This document shows positions 42,519-52,324 of a DNA stretch of 64,000 nucleotides, one piece after another. Position numbers and translations under genes: made by a program. Positions within the stretch are counted from its first letter, which is position 1, and every line of letters begins with the position of its first letter. The notes below the pieces were generated by a model. The model worked only from the letters and a program-made list of their open reading frames with translations, did not search any database and was not told the DNA's origin. The stretch is from Spirochaeta thermophila DSM 6192 (GTDB lineage Bacteria > Spirochaetota > Spirochaetia > Winmispirales > Winmispiraceae), in the NCBI RefSeq assembly GCF_000147075.1, contig NC_014484.1, positions 1,381,501 through 1,445,500 on the forward strand. The letters are read 5' to 3'.

Positions 42519-43351
42519 GCAATCTTCTTCAACGAATCCTGCTCTTCTCCATAGGGCTCCCCGCCCTCCTCGCACTCGTGATCTTCCTCCCCTACTACAA
42601 CGACATAGGGATAAACCTGGTGGCGATCATGGTGGGGGGAATGAGCGGCCTCGAGATGAGGCGGATGCTGAAGGAGGAAGGACCTCGATCCGCAACCTGG
42701 GCCTTCCTCTTGGGCGCGGGACTCCCTCTCGCAGCCTATCTGGGGCTCCTCTTCTCATTGGGATGGGCCCCCGTGATCCTCGTGATCACCCTCGTGCTCC
42801 TTGCCACCCTCTCCCGGGAGACATTCGTCTCCCGGGAGAGCGACGTCCCCCACATCACTCACAGAATGAGCGCCGCGGCCTTCATACTCCTCTATCCCGG
42901 GGCCTTCCTCATGTTCGTCCCCCACATCACGGCCTTTCCACGGGGGGCACTCCTCATGGCCGTCTTCATACTCGCGGTCTATCTCAACGACTCAATGGCC
43001 TACCTGACCGGCAAGCTCTGGGGCAGAGGCGGGGTACTCTTCATAAGTCCCAACAAGAGCATCGCAGGATTCATAGGCGGATTTTTCACCTCCCCACTCG
43101 TCCTCCTCGTCTCCCGCGCGCTCGTTCCCGACGTATTCCCCGGACCAGCGTGGAAGGCCCTCCTCTTCGGAAGCCTCGTCGGCATCGCTGCCATCCTGGG
43201 GGATCTCGCCGAGTCGGCCATCAAACGGGCGTGTAGGACCAAAGACTCCGGCGCCATCATCCCCGGACGGGGGGGCATCCTGGACTCGGTGGACTCCCCC
43301 GTGTTCGCAGCACCGGTCTTCTATTACCTCTACCTCATCCTCTTCACCTAG
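42515..43351 (+). CDS. cdsA: Phosphatidate cytidylyltransferase
   Basis: 278 residues with about seven membrane helices. The C-terminal family signature is complete: KSIAGFIGGF, GDLAESAIKRACRTKDSGAI and PGRGGILDSVDS. It forms CDP-diacylglycerol for phospholipid synthesis in the inner membrane. The start is GTG at 42515 in a 4-base overlap with uppS. Confidence 0.95.
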   Translation: MSNLLQRILLFSIGLPALLALVIFLPYYNDIGINLVAIMVGGMSGLEMRRMLKEEGPRSATWAFLLGAGLPLAAYLGLLFSLGWAPVILVITLVLLATLSRETFVSRESDVPHITHRMSAAAFILLYPGAFLMFVPHITAFPRGALLMAVFILAVYLNDSMAYLTGKLWGRGGVLFISPNKSIAGFIGGFFTSPLVLLVSRALVPDVFPGPAWKALLFGSLVGIAAILGDLAESAIKRACRTKDSGAIIPGRGGILDSVDSPVFAAPVFYYLYLILFT

Positions 43352-43368
43352 GTCGAGGGACGCTGCCT

Positions 43369-44505
43369 ATGAAGAAACGGATCATCGTCCTCGGATGCAC
43401 GGGAAGCATCGGAAGGAACGCCCTGGAAGTGGTGCGGGCCTATCCCGAGCGCCTCGAGGTGGTGGGTCTCTCGGCGCATACCAGGGATCGGGAGCTCCTC
43501 GCGGCCGCCCGGGAGTTCGGCGTGGAACGCCTGGCGCTCACAGGAAAACGAGGCGGAGGGGTCCCTTACGAGGGCGAGGAAGGTCTCCTCCACCTCATAG
43601 AGGAGACCGAAGCCGACATCGTGGTGAACGGTATCGCGGGGACGAGAGGCTTGATCCCCTCCCTCAAGGCCCTCGAGACCGGGAAGGACCTCGCCCTCGC
43701 CAACAAAGAGAGCCTCGTGGTGGCGGGAGAACTCCTCCTCGAGACGGCCACCAGGAACGGGCGGCACATCCTTCCCGTGGATTCCGAACACGCAGCCATC
43801 TTCTCTCTGCTCCGGAATGTTCCTCCGGATGCAGTGAAGGCCCTCTATCTCACCGCCTCCGGGGGAGCACTGCGGGATATCCCCCTCTCACGACTCGAGG
43901 AGATCACCCCCGAAGAGGCGCTCAGACATCCCACCTGGGAGATGGGCCCCAAGATCACCATCGACTCGGCCACCCTCGCGAACAAAGGACTCGAGGTGAT
44001 CGAGGCCGCGGTCCTCTTCGGGGTGCCCCCCGAATCCGTACGGGTGGTCATCCACCCCCAGAGCGTGGTACACGGTCTCATCCTGCTCCGTGACGGGTCG
44101 TGGCACGCTCAGATGAGCACCCCGGACATGCGACTTCCCATCCAACAGGCCCTGTTCCATCCCGAGGTCCCACCCCAGGCCCCCGCTCCGCTTCTCCTGG
44201 AGGAGGGACTCGACCTCAGCTTCAGACCGGTGGACGGGCGGCGGTACCCCATGCTCGAGCTCGCCTACCAGGCTCTCGCTTCACAGGGGAAGCGCATCGC
44301 CTTCAATGCAGCAAACGAAGAGGCCGTCCGGGCCTTCCTCGAGGGCAGGATCTCCTTCCCCCGGATCGCCCAGGTGGTGGAATCCGTACTCGCCAGGGAA
44401 TGGCCTTCCCCTCAGGGAGGGATCTCCCCTATACTGGCACTGGATGCCGAAGTGCGCAGGGTGACGGAAGGTATCCTGAAAGAGAGGAGTGGTCATGCTT
44501 CTTAA
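43369..44505 (+). CDS. dxr: 1-deoxy-D-xylulose 5-phosphate reductoisomerase
   Basis: 378 residues. NADPH-binding GCTGSIGRNALEVV, LANKESLVVAGELLL, VDSEHAAIF and the MGPKITIDSATLANKGLEVIEA region (metal and substrate residues) are all present. It is the committed enzyme of the MEP isoprenoid route, in logical company with uppS. No strong ribosome binding site is seen, but the gene is embedded in the operon. Confidence 0.96.
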   Translation: MKKRIIVLGCTGSIGRNALEVVRAYPERLEVVGLSAHTRDRELLAAAREFGVERLALTGKRGGGVPYEGEEGLLHLIEETEADIVVNGIAGTRGLIPSLKALETGKDLALANKESLVVAGELLLETATRNGRHILPVDSEHAAIFSLLRNVPPDAVKALYLTASGGALRDIPLSRLEEITPEEALRHPTWEMGPKITIDSATLANKGLEVIEAAVLFGVPPESVRVVIHPQSVVHGLILLRDGSWHAQMSTPDMRLPIQQALFHPEVPPQAPAPLLLEEGLDLSFRPVDGRRYPMLELAYQALASQGKRIAFNAANEEAVRAFLEGRISFPRIAQVVESVLAREWPSPQGGISPILALDAEVRRVTEGILKERSGHAS

Positions 44506-45859
44506 GATAGCCCTGGGACTCGTGGGACTCGGCGTCGTGGTCTTCTTCCACGAACTGGGACACTACCTCGCGGCCAGGATCGTGGGGATACACGTCGAGG
44601 CCTTTTCCATAGGATTCGGCCGCCCCCTGCTCCGATTCAACAGGAAAGACACCGTCTATCAACTGGGATGGATCCCCTTCGGAGGCTTCTGTCGTCTCAA
44701 GGGCGAACACGCCCTCCAGGAAGCCCTCGCCAAGGGACTCCCCGAGATCCCCAAGGAACCTCATTCATTCTTCGCGGCCCCGCCTCTCGCACGCATCTTC
44801 GTGAGCCTGGCAGGTCCCCTCGGAAACCTGGTCTTCGCCATCCTGGTGGTGGGGATGCTCTGGACCGTGGGCTTCCCGGTCCGCTCTCCAGGCACCACCA
44901 TCGTCCTGGAATCCGACTATCCCCTCGTCACCGCAGAGGGCTACGCCTATCCCGCCACCGAAGCCGGCCTCAGGACAGGGGACACGATCCTCGCCGTCAA
45001 CGGCTCCCGGATCCGCACCTTCAGCGAGCTCTCCGAGCTCATCCTCCTGGAGGGGAACGAACCCCTCGTCGTGGAAGTGGACCGGAACGGGACGAGACTC
45101 ACCTTTACCGTCACTCCCGCGATCAACCCCGAGACGGGACTTCCCCGCATCGGAGTGTACGCATGGATCGACCCGGTGGTGGAACGCGTACAGGAGGGGA
45201 GCAGCGCCGCGATCGCCGGCATCAGGCCTGGAGACAGGATACTCGCCGTCGACGGCGTCCCCGTTCCCCACACCATCGCCCTCCACTCTTATCTCTCCAC
45301 CCGGAATCCCCGGAAGGTCTCCCTCTCGGTGGCGAGGGGAGGCGCTCCCATCTCCGTGGACCTCATCCCCCACTACGAGAACGGGGCACCGGTCCTCGGG
45401 ATACAGTTCGCGGTCCCGATGGTCACCCTCAAGGCCCCCCCTCTCGAGGCCCTCGTCCGCTCGTGGAACCAGATCACCCTGGTGGTGAGGGAGACTCTCC
45501 GGGGGCTCGTCGACATGGTGAGAGGGAGACCCGCAGGAGAGGTGATGGGGCCCTTGCGGATCAGCTACGCTGTAGGTGACGTGATCACCCAGGGCGTCTC
45601 CTCGGGAGGTGCGGCAGGCATCGTCCCGGCCGTCCAGTTCCTCGCCTTCATCAGCATCGCGCTCGCGGTCTTCAACCTCCTCCCCCTTCCCGTATTCGAC
45701 GGAGGACACATCCTCATCTACTCGATAGAGTTCCTGAGCAGGAGGGCTCTCCCACCTCGAGTCCTCTACCGCTACCAGATGATAGGAGGGATGATCATCA
45801 TGGCCCTCGCCGTGGTGATCCTCTTCATGGACATATTCTCGCTCGCCGGCTGGCACTAG
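44495..45859 (+). CDS. rseP: Site-2 intramembrane protease RseP
   Basis: 454 residues. Zinc motif VVFFHELGHYLAAR at the N-terminus; two PDZ domains (around ATEAGLRTGDTILAVNG and AAIAGIRPGDRILAVDG); C-terminal LNLLPLPVFDGGHIL with the third zinc ligand. It cleaves anti-sigma factors and signal-peptide remnants in the membrane. The ATG at 44495 follows AGAGGAG and overlaps the end of dxr by 11 bases; a GTG two codons earlier is less likely. Confidence 0.95.
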   Translation: MLLKIALGLVGLGVVVFFHELGHYLAARIVGIHVEAFSIGFGRPLLRFNRKDTVYQLGWIPFGGFCRLKGEHALQEALAKGLPEIPKEPHSFFAAPPLARIFVSLAGPLGNLVFAILVVGMLWTVGFPVRSPGTTIVLESDYPLVTAEGYAYPATEAGLRTGDTILAVNGSRIRTFSELSELILLEGNEPLVVEVDRNGTRLTFTVTPAINPETGLPRIGVYAWIDPVVERVQEGSSAAIAGIRPGDRILAVDGVPVPHTIALHSYLSTRNPRKVSLSVARGGAPISVDLIPHYENGAPVLGIQFAVPMVTLKAPPLEALVRSWNQITLVVRETLRGLVDMVRGRPAGEVMGPLRISYAVGDVITQGVSSGGAAGIVPAVQFLAFISIALAVFNLLPLPVFDGGHILIYSIEFLSRRALPPRVLYRYQMIGGMIIMALAVVILFMDIFSLAGWH

Positions 45860-45883
45860 AGACACGCTTCGAGGAGTACGGAT

Positions 45884-47854
45884 ATGAAACGCATCATGTA
45901 CATCTTCTTCATCCTCGGATTCTGTGCACTCGCACTCCCCGGTTTCCAGTCCTCGGTGGTGGTCCAGACACCCCACAGTGATACCATCCTCGACATCGAC
46001 GTCCATCCTTCGATGCCCCTCCTCTTTTCCGCCGGTGCAGACGGCTGCGTCCTGGTCTACGACACCGAGCGGAATCTCGTCATCCGCCGGCTCCAGGTCT
46101 CACCCTACTCGCTGGAAAGGATCGCCGTCCATCCCGACGGGGAGGAAATCGCGGTGCTCGTCCACACCGGAGACGACGCCTACCTGCTCGAGGGGTACGA
46201 GTGGCGTTCCGGCAAGCGATTGTTCTCCCGACGCCTCCAGGAGAGACCCCTCTCCCTCTCGTACTCCCCGAAGGGGACCTACATAGGACTCACCTTCCCG
46301 ACCTGGCGGAGCTTCTCCCCCTACTCCTCGAAAGGCACCCCCATCTCCTTCTTCAGCCAGGGATTCGGTATCGTCTCGTTCTTCTTTTTCTCATCCACCG
46401 AGTCCACCCTGGTCACCTACACCCCCGCATCCTCCCTCCTCATCTACTGGGACACGAAGACGAGAAGGGAAAAAGCCCGCGTGAGCCTCCAGGAGAAGAT
46501 CGAAGATCCTGTGCTCTACAGTCCCCGTCTCCTCGTGGGGAAGACGCAGGAGGGGCTCGTGGTGCTCGATATGGTGACCGGGAAGGTGTTCGCGGACGTC
46601 CCCCTCAGGGAGATCAGGCACATCCTGGTCGACCCGGGGAAAGAGATCGTGGTGGTACAGGGCTCCTCGTTCCCCTCCCTCATCCGGTACAGGTTCCAGG
46701 GACAGAGCCTCGTGGAGGAGGAGAGGATACCCCTCGCAGGAATCCTCTCCTCGGCGGTCTCCCTCGCACTGAAGGACGGTAGGCTCTACGCTGGCATGAA
46801 CGACGGAAGCGTACGAAGCTTCTCGATGGCGACGAAGTCCGAGACCGCGATCACCACCCACCTCGAGACATCGATCACCGATCTGGCGGTTCATGCGGAT
46901 CGGATCTTCTGCAGCACCAGGGATTTCGTGGTCGAGTGGGACACCGCTTCCATAGGGGGCCGTACCGAACAGCTCGTGACCTCCCGACGGCTGGCCCTCC
47001 CCTTCCAGAGGAACACCGCCCTCTCCATAGCGGGAGACACCCTCGCCGTGTGGACCACCGCCCCCCCCGATCCGCCCGTGGTCATGTTCTACGACCTCTC
47101 CTCCCGGTCGCTCAAGGGGCAGTACCGCGCCCTCTCCACCTACCCCTCCGGTGTGCTCCTCGACGAGGAACGCATCATCATACTCGAACGCAACACCTCC
47201 ATCCGCGTCCTCGACCCTGTCACCCTCGGCGAGACCCTCCGGATACCCGGCAACGGCATACTCGACATGGCCCTCTCGGACGAACTCCTCTTCGCAGGGA
47301 GGACCCAGACGTCCCTTACCCCCTACTCCCTCCTCAAGATCGACCTGCTCTTCGGGGAGACCCTCCCGCTCGAGAACCGGATGTCGGTGATCTACCGGCT
47401 CGTACTGGATCCTTCCCGGAACGTGCTCTACGGGCTCGGCCTCACCCAGGATCACGTGACGGCCATCGAGCTCTTCCGCATCTCGGGGGAACGGATCTCC
47501 TCGTCCCGTGTGTACACGAGCACGATCTTCGATCCGGAAGGGGACATCACCTTCGATCCCGACACAGGCTCCCTCTACACCACCGCAGGATACACCACCC
47601 CCCTCCTCCTGTCGGGATCGAGGCGGCTCCTGTTCGAAGCCACCAGTCACCTTCCCCGAAGGCTCTTCCTCTCGAGGGGAATCCTCTACGCCATCAACAG
47701 GGACGGGAGCGTCTCCATCTGGGACGCGAACACCCGGGCGCACCTCTACGACGTGCTGCTCTTCACCGACGGGGAGTGGCTCATCGAGGGAAGAGACGGC
47801 CTGCTCCTCTCCTCTTCGGAGCGGGTGAAGGAGAGGTTCCTTCCCCTCAAGTGA
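45884..47854 (+). CDS. Secreted beta-propeller (WD40-like) repeat protein
   Basis: 656 residues. A signal peptide (IMYIFFILGFCALALPGFQS) is followed by repeated four-stranded blade patterns ending in DxxxG or W-D pairs, for example SAGADGCVLVYDTERN, LLIYWDTKTRR, AVHADRIFCSTRDFVVEWDT and AINRDGSVSIWDANTR. It is probably a periplasmic scaffold. It follows rseP after 24 bases with GAGGAG before the ATG, and is convergent with dnaB with a one-base gap. Partner unknown. Confidence 0.8.
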   Translation: MKRIMYIFFILGFCALALPGFQSSVVVQTPHSDTILDIDVHPSMPLLFSAGADGCVLVYDTERNLVIRRLQVSPYSLERIAVHPDGEEIAVLVHTGDDAYLLEGYEWRSGKRLFSRRLQERPLSLSYSPKGTYIGLTFPTWRSFSPYSSKGTPISFFSQGFGIVSFFFFSSTESTLVTYTPASSLLIYWDTKTRREKARVSLQEKIEDPVLYSPRLLVGKTQEGLVVLDMVTGKVFADVPLREIRHILVDPGKEIVVVQGSSFPSLIRYRFQGQSLVEEERIPLAGILSSAVSLALKDGRLYAGMNDGSVRSFSMATKSETAITTHLETSITDLAVHADRIFCSTRDFVVEWDTASIGGRTEQLVTSRRLALPFQRNTALSIAGDTLAVWTTAPPDPPVVMFYDLSSRSLKGQYRALSTYPSGVLLDEERIIILERNTSIRVLDPVTLGETLRIPGNGILDMALSDELLFAGRTQTSLTPYSLLKIDLLFGETLPLENRMSVIYRLVLDPSRNVLYGLGLTQDHVTAIELFRISGERISSSRVYTSTIFDPEGDITFDPDTGSLYTTAGYTTPLLLSGSRRLLFEATSHLPRRLFLSRGILYAINRDGSVSIWDANTRAHLYDVLLFTDGEWLIEGRDGLLLSSSERVKERFLPLK

Positions 47855-47855
47855 C

Positions 47856-49223
47856 TCACGAGTGACGCGTGAGGGATTCGAAACGGGTGTATTGAGGAAG
47901 GAAGGCCAGCTTCACCGTGCCGATCGGACCGTTACGCTGCTTCGCCACGATGAGCTCGGTCTCTATCTCGTGCGGATGCTCCTCGTCCGCACTCCTGTCC
48001 GTGGGTCGCTCCCTGTGGATGAAGATCACCACGTCGGCGTCCTGCTCGATGGAACCCGACTCTCGGATGTCCGCGAGCGTCGGACGCTTCCCCTCGGTCT
48101 CCCGCCTGAGCTGGGAGAGGGCCACCACCGGGATGTCGAGCTCGCGGGCCAGTGCCTTGAGCGAGCGGCTGATCTCGGCGATCTGTTCGTGCCGTGCGAG
48201 GGCCTGGTTCTCGGCCGTGATGAGGGTGAGGTAGTCGATGAAGATGATCTCCACCCCGAACTGAAGCCTCATCCGTCTGGCCTGCGCCCGGAGATCGAGG
48301 AGCCGCAGGTTGGGCACGTCCACGATGTAGAGGGGGGCCTCGTAGATCTCGCCCGCAGCCTCCATGATCTTCTGGAAATCCGCGGGCTTGAGGAGCCCGG
48401 TCCGGATATGATGGAAATTGATCCTCGCCTCGCTCGCCACGAGCCTGAGCATGAGGGCCATGTCCGCCATCTCCAGGGTGAAGAAGCCGACCGGCACCTT
48501 CTTGCGGATGGCGATGTTGGCGGCCATGGAGAGGGCCAGGGCGGTCTTTCCGACCGAGGGCCGTGCGCCGATCACGATGAACTCAGAACGCTGGAATCCG
48601 GTGAGGAGGTTGTCGAGATCGGAGAATCCAGTGGGAATGCCGGTGTAGGTGTCCTTCGTCTTGTACCAGCGCTCGATGATATTGATGGTCTCGGTGAGGA
48701 GCTCCCTCGTGTGCTTCACCGTGGAGGTGGTACCGAGCTCGGTGAGCTCGAATATCTGGCGCTCCGCCTCCTCTATGGTGAGCCGGATCTCCTTCCCCTC
48801 GTCGTAGGCGTCTGCCACCGCCTGCTGAGCCACCGTGATGAGCCGCCTGCGGATGCTCCTGTCCTGGACGATCCGGGCGTAGTACTCCACGTTTGCAGTG
48901 GTGGGCACCTCCGAGGTGAGAGAGGCGATGTACGCAGCCCCGCCGCTCTCCTTGAGGAGGTCCCTCGCCTTGAGTTCCTCGGTCACGGTGAGGATGTCGA
49001 TGGCCTCACCTCGATCGAAGAGGTCCAGCACAGCCTGATAGATGTTTCTATGAGCCCGCCGGTAGAAGTCCTCCGGCCGGAGATAAGGGAGCACCACCGG
49101 GAGCGTCTCGGGATTGAGGAGGAGCGCCCCCAGCGTGGCCTTTTCCGCTGCTTCGTCGTGAGGAGGTACGAAACCCTTCCCTGTGGAGGGAAGGGCGCGA
49201 TCTATGACAGGGTCACTGCTCAT
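47856..49223 (-). CDS. dnaB: Replicative DNA helicase
   Basis: 455 residues. N-terminal DnaB domain (HDEAAEKATLGALLLNPET) and RecA-like domain with Walker A GARPSVGKTALAL, Walker B IIFIDYLTLI and the VALSQLRRETE arginine-finger region. It unwinds DNA at the fork as a hexamer. It starts in a 4-base overlap with rplI, the arrangement known from many bacteria. Confidence 0.97.
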   Translation of the reverse strand: MSSDPVIDRALPSTGKGFVPPHDEAAEKATLGALLLNPETLPVVLPYLRPEDFYRRAHRNIYQAVLDLFDRGEAIDILTVTEELKARDLLKESGGAAYIASLTSEVPTTANVEYYARIVQDRSIRRRLITVAQQAVADAYDEGKEIRLTIEEAERQIFELTELGTTSTVKHTRELLTETINIIERWYKTKDTYTGIPTGFSDLDNLLTGFQRSEFIVIGARPSVGKTALALSMAANIAIRKKVPVGFFTLEMADMALMLRLVASEARINFHHIRTGLLKPADFQKIMEAAGEIYEAPLYIVDVPNLRLLDLRAQARRMRLQFGVEIIFIDYLTLITAENQALARHEQIAEISRSLKALARELDIPVVALSQLRRETEGKRPTLADIRESGSIEQDADVVIFIHRERPTDRSADEEHPHEIETELIVAKQRNGPIGTVKLAFLPQYTRFESLTRHS

Positions 49224-49750
49224 TCTGCCTGTGTGGAGACGGCTTCGTCCGAAGCCTCTGACGTCTCCTCTCCAGCAGTTTTCCCGTTCCCGCTTCCCTG
49301 CGCCTTCACCAGCACAGTGAGTGTGGCGCGCTGGTCCTCGTAGATGTGCACCGGGACCTTGTAGGTACCCACCATCTTGATCCCGTGACCGGGGACCTCG
49401 ACCCTCTTCCGCTCGATCTGTATACCCTTCTTCTGGAGGGCCTCCACGATCACCGCAGCCGTCACCGAACCGAAGAGCTTGCCCTTCTCACCGGCGGGCA
49501 TCACGAGTTCGAGGGGCTCGCTCTCGAGGCGCGCCTTCAGATCCATGGCCTTCTTCCGTTTCTCTTCCTTCCGCTTCTGGATCTGGTGTCGTCGGCTCTC
49601 GATGAGGGCGACGTTCGCCCTGTTCCAGAGAAGGGCGAGGCCCCGAGGAATGAGATAGTTCCGTGCATATCCAGGAGCGACGAGTTTCACGTCTCCTTCT
49701 TCTCCGAGGTTAGGCACGTCCTGAACGAGGATCACCTTCGTTGCTTTCAT
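49220..49750 (-). CDS. rplI: 50S ribosomal protein L9
   Basis: 176 residues. KVILVQDVPNLGEEGDVKLVA and PGYARNYLIPRGLA are diagnostic for L9, with the long connecting helix and a C-terminal domain (GEKGKLFGSVTAAVI). The last 25 residues are an acidic tail rich in Glu, Ser and Thr. The ATG at 49750 was chosen by homology; open frame upstream is unrelated. Confidence 0.97.
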   Translation of the reverse strand: MKATKVILVQDVPNLGEEGDVKLVAPGYARNYLIPRGLALLWNRANVALIESRRHQIQKRKEEKRKKAMDLKARLESEPLELVMPAGEKGKLFGSVTAAVIVEALQKKGIQIERKRVEVPGHGIKMVGTYKVPVHIYEDQRATLTVLVKAQGSGNGKTAGEETSEASDEAVSTQAE

Positions 49751-49752
49751 AC

Positions 49753-50706
49753 TCACGACTCCTTCCGAGGTCTTAAGACTAACCAGTATTCGGCAATTCC
49801 GAGCCCGGGGAGCAGAACGCCCACCAGAAGGTTCATCCCGGGGATGAGCAATGATACCACACAGAGGCCTATGAGGGCAACACTCCCCCCACGGGGGAAG
49901 AGACGGCGCAGGTGGAAGGAGAGCACCCCCACACCTTGCACCCCGTAGATCACGAGCCCCATGGCGAACGCGTTCCGCACCGCGAAGGCGAGACCCAACG
50001 GGAGATCGACGAACCGCTCGAGGAGGAACCCTGCGAAGGACAGGAGGAACCACCAGAGGAACCATGCGGGCGCCCTGAAACCTGCGAGGAGCGACCTGCC
50101 CGGATGCGAGAGGAGCCAGCCGAAGTACCAGTTGCCGGCCAGGATCACCATGTACCACACGACGAGGGAAGACCCAAGCGCCTGGACGAGAAAGCTGAAC
50201 GTCTCCATCCTCTCCTTCGAGGAGAGATCCTCCACGAAGACATCCCCTCCCAGGAGGGCGAGCACCCTGTCCCACATCGCATAGGCGAGCTCGGCGAGGT
50301 TCCCCCACGCGAGCCCCACGGCCACCACGAGACCCGTGACGACCGCGGCCGCAACGGTGATCACGATGAGCCGGGTGAACCGGGGGAACGGGAGCACATC
50401 CTCCACCAGGAACACGAGACCTCCCATCCAGAGGAACAGGAGCAGGAGGTTCATCCCGACCAGGACCCCCCACGCCGGGTCCCACCCTTCAAGGCCCCAG
50501 AGCAAGAGGTGAAGGGCGAGCAGACCTCCCCCCGCCGTCCCCAAGGCCGCATACCAGGAGACCCGCCTCTCCCGGTAGAAGAGGTAGACGAAGGGGACGA
50601 GGAAAAAGGGGAGGAGGAGTCCCGAAAGGTACGACACCATCGCGAGGACTCCTCCTCCCACGCCCATGAGCCAAAGACGCGATCTATTCTCCAGAGACTC
50701 CATCAT
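49753..50706 (-). CDS. DUF2232 (YybS-like) integral membrane protein
   Basis: 317 residues with about eight membrane helices. Its place between rpsR and rplI/dnaB and its topology match the YybS/DUF2232 proteins encoded in the same spot in Bacillus. Function is not established. The ATG at 50706 shares one base with the rpsR stop; two neighbouring ATG/TTG codons are alternatives. It ends two bases before rplI. Confidence 0.75.
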   Translation of the reverse strand: MMESLENRSRLWLMGVGGGVLAMVSYLSGLLLPFFLVPFVYLFYRERRVSWYAALGTAGGGLLALHLLLWGLEGWDPAWGVLVGMNLLLLFLWMGGLVFLVEDVLPFPRFTRLIVITVAAAVVTGLVVAVGLAWGNLAELAYAMWDRVLALLGGDVFVEDLSSKERMETFSFLVQALGSSLVVWYMVILAGNWYFGWLLSHPGRSLLAGFRAPAWFLWWFLLSFAGFLLERFVDLPLGLAFAVRNAFAMGLVIYGVQGVGVLSFHLRRLFPRGGSVALIGLCVVSLLIPGMNLLVGVLLPGLGIAEYWLVLRPRKES

Positions 50707-51014
50707 CAACCCATAGGAAGGAGCGCCAGGATCCTGGCCTTCTTGATCTCCCGTACCAGCCTCCTCTGGTTCTTTGCCGAGGTCCCGGTGATCCTCCTCG
50801 GGAGGATCTTGCCGTTCTCCGTGAGGAACTGACGGAGCACCTCCGGCTTCTTGTAGTCGATCTCGAGCTTGTAGAGGGCTATCTTGTCGACCTTTTTCCG
50901 GAAATAGGGGCGCCGCGGCTGGTCCTGGGGCCCCCTCTGCGGCCGCTGTTCCCTTTGCTCCTCCCTGGAGCCATTCTCGTTCCTCTCTTCGGTTCTCACA
51001 TCGTCGGACATCAT
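50706..51014 (-). CDS. rpsR: 30S ribosomal protein S18
   Basis: 102 residues. The core ([41 protein letters not shown]) is standard; an N-terminal extension of about 30 charged, Gln- and Arg-rich residues is not. The ATG at 51014 follows GAGGAG. Confidence 0.95.
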   Translation of the reverse strand: MMSDDVRTEERNENGSREEQREQRPQRGPQDQPRRPYFRKKVDKIALYKLEIDYKKPEVLRQFLTENGKILPRRITGTSAKNQRRLVREIKKARILALLPMG

Positions 51015-51029
51015 TCCACTCCTCACTCT

Positions 51030-51455
51030 TTAGAAGGGTATATCGTCTTCGAAATCGGGCTCACCCGCAGCCGGTGGGGTGGACGCCCCACCGCCGGACG
51101 GAGCAGGTCTGTCCTGTCCACCGCCCGTCCCCCCGCCTCCCAGGAGACGGAGATTGTTGGCCACGATCTCCACCCTGCTCACCGTCTGGCCTTCGCGCTC
51201 CCATCGATCCTGTCTGAGCTCCCCCTGCACGGCGACCTGCTTTCCCTTCACCAGATACCGCGCCACCGCCTCACCGAGGCGTCCGAAAAGCACGATATCG
51301 AAGAAGTTGACCTCTTCCGACCAGGAATCGCCTTCACGCTTGTCACGATTGACAGCGAGGGAGAACTTGCACACAGGGGTCCCCGAGGGAGAGTATCTGA
51401 GCTCCGCATCTCTCACGACCCTTCCCACCAGGACCACACTGTTTATGTCTGCCAT
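51030..51455 (-). CDS. ssb: Single-stranded DNA-binding protein
   Basis: 141 residues. OB fold with NSVVLVGRVVRDAELRYSPSG and NFFDIVLFGRLGEAVARYL; Gly-rich linker; the acidic tip PDFEDDIPF that recruits partner proteins. Lies between rpsF and rpsR as usual. Confidence 0.97.
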   Translation of the reverse strand: MADINSVVLVGRVVRDAELRYSPSGTPVCKFSLAVNRDKREGDSWSEEVNFFDIVLFGRLGEAVARYLVKGKQVAVQGELRQDRWEREGQTVSRVEIVANNLRLLGGGGTGGGQDRPAPSGGGASTPPAAGEPDFEDDIPF

Positions 51456-51464
51456 GGGAACACC

Positions 51465-51749
51465 TCACTTGGTGTCGACCCTGGTCACCAGGAAGCGCAA
51501 CACCTCAGGGATGTACTTGAGATCGTGTTCGAGTTTCGAGATGATCTCCGGCTTTGCATTGAACACCCACACATAGTAGTGACCGCGCGTCTGTTTTTTG
51601 ATTTGATAGGCGAGCTGTCGCTCACCCATGTCCTCTTCTTTTTGAATCTGCGCCTCGTGCTTGCTCAGGACCTCTACCGTCTTCTGTTTCCCTTGCGCAT
51701 AGAGCTCCTGCTCGCTACGAAACACACACACGAGTTCATACGTCCGCAC
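51465..51749 (-). CDS. rpsF: 30S ribosomal protein S6
   Basis: 94 residues. RTYELVCVFRSEQE, GERQLAYQIKKQTRGHYYVWVF and the final VLRFLVTRVD are S6 features. The GTG at 51749 is six bases after GAGGAGG and fits the family start; an upstream in-frame ATG (51809) would add 20 unusual residues. Confidence 0.95.
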   Translation of the reverse strand: MRTYELVCVFRSEQELYAQGKQKTVEVLSKHEAQIQKEEDMGERQLAYQIKKQTRGHYYVWVFNAKPEIISKLEHDLKYIPEVLRFLVTRVDTK

Positions 51750-51814
51750 CGTCTTCCTCCTCTTCTCGGCCTGGCGAACCATCTTCAACGAGATGGCTAA
51801 AGAGGTCATGAGAA

Positions 51815-51842
51815 TCTATCACAGGGGAAAGGGAATGGTCAA
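51815..51842 (-). promoter_or_regulatory. Candidate promoter of the rpsF-dnaB operon
   Basis: TTGACC (51837-51842), 16 bp, extended -10 TGtGATAGA (hexamer 51815-51820) on the minus strand, about 65 bases before the rpsF start. Confidence 0.45.
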
Positions 51843-51873
51843 GAGGAACCCTGACGATTCCGATAGGTAAGTG

Positions 51874-52317
51874 ATGGCCCGTATCACCACCTATGCCGAA
51901 CACCTCTTCGCTCTCGAGACGCTCATGCAGGCACTGAGGGACATCCTCCGCCTCCCCCTCGAACCCGAAGTCTTCCTGGACCACCTCATCGAAGAAGTCT
52001 TTTTCTTCGACAGGAGCCTCAACCTCCTCCAGCGCCAGATCGAACGTCATGCCGAGCTCGCCGACTACAAGTCCCTTCTCCACAGCGCAGGAAGGGCGCG
52101 CATCCACTTCTCTCGTCTCATAGAAGACATCCTCAGGAAGGGATCCGCCCTCAATCTGACGGGCACCTCGGCGGAGAAGCGTCTCCGCGTGCTCCAGGAA
52201 GCCCAGGAGCGCGAGGTGGAACGGCTGAAGGGTCTCATCTCCTCCCAGGAAGGAGAGCGGGATGTGGTCTCACCCGAGGAGATAAGCAAACTCCTCTCCC
52301 CAGGGGAAGAGGATTGA
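51874..52317 (+). CDS. Helical protein of unknown function
   Basis: 147 residues, almost wholly alpha-helical by composition, with many charged heptads (FFFDRSLNLLQRQIERHAEL, LRVLQEAQEREVERLKGLI) and an acidic C-terminus (SPEEISKLLSPGEED). No family recognised. It precedes the NifA-like regulator by 45 bases and is divergent from rpsF. A GTG directly before the ATG is an alternative start. A -10-like GATAGG ends six bases before the ATG, without a good -35. Confidence 0.7.
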   Translation: MARITTYAEHLFALETLMQALRDILRLPLEPEVFLDHLIEEVFFFDRSLNLLQRQIERHAELADYKSLLHSAGRARIHFSRLIEDILRKGSALNLTGTSAEKRLRVLQEAQEREVERLKGLISSQEGERDVVSPEEISKLLSPGEED

Positions 52318-52324
52318 CCCCCCC

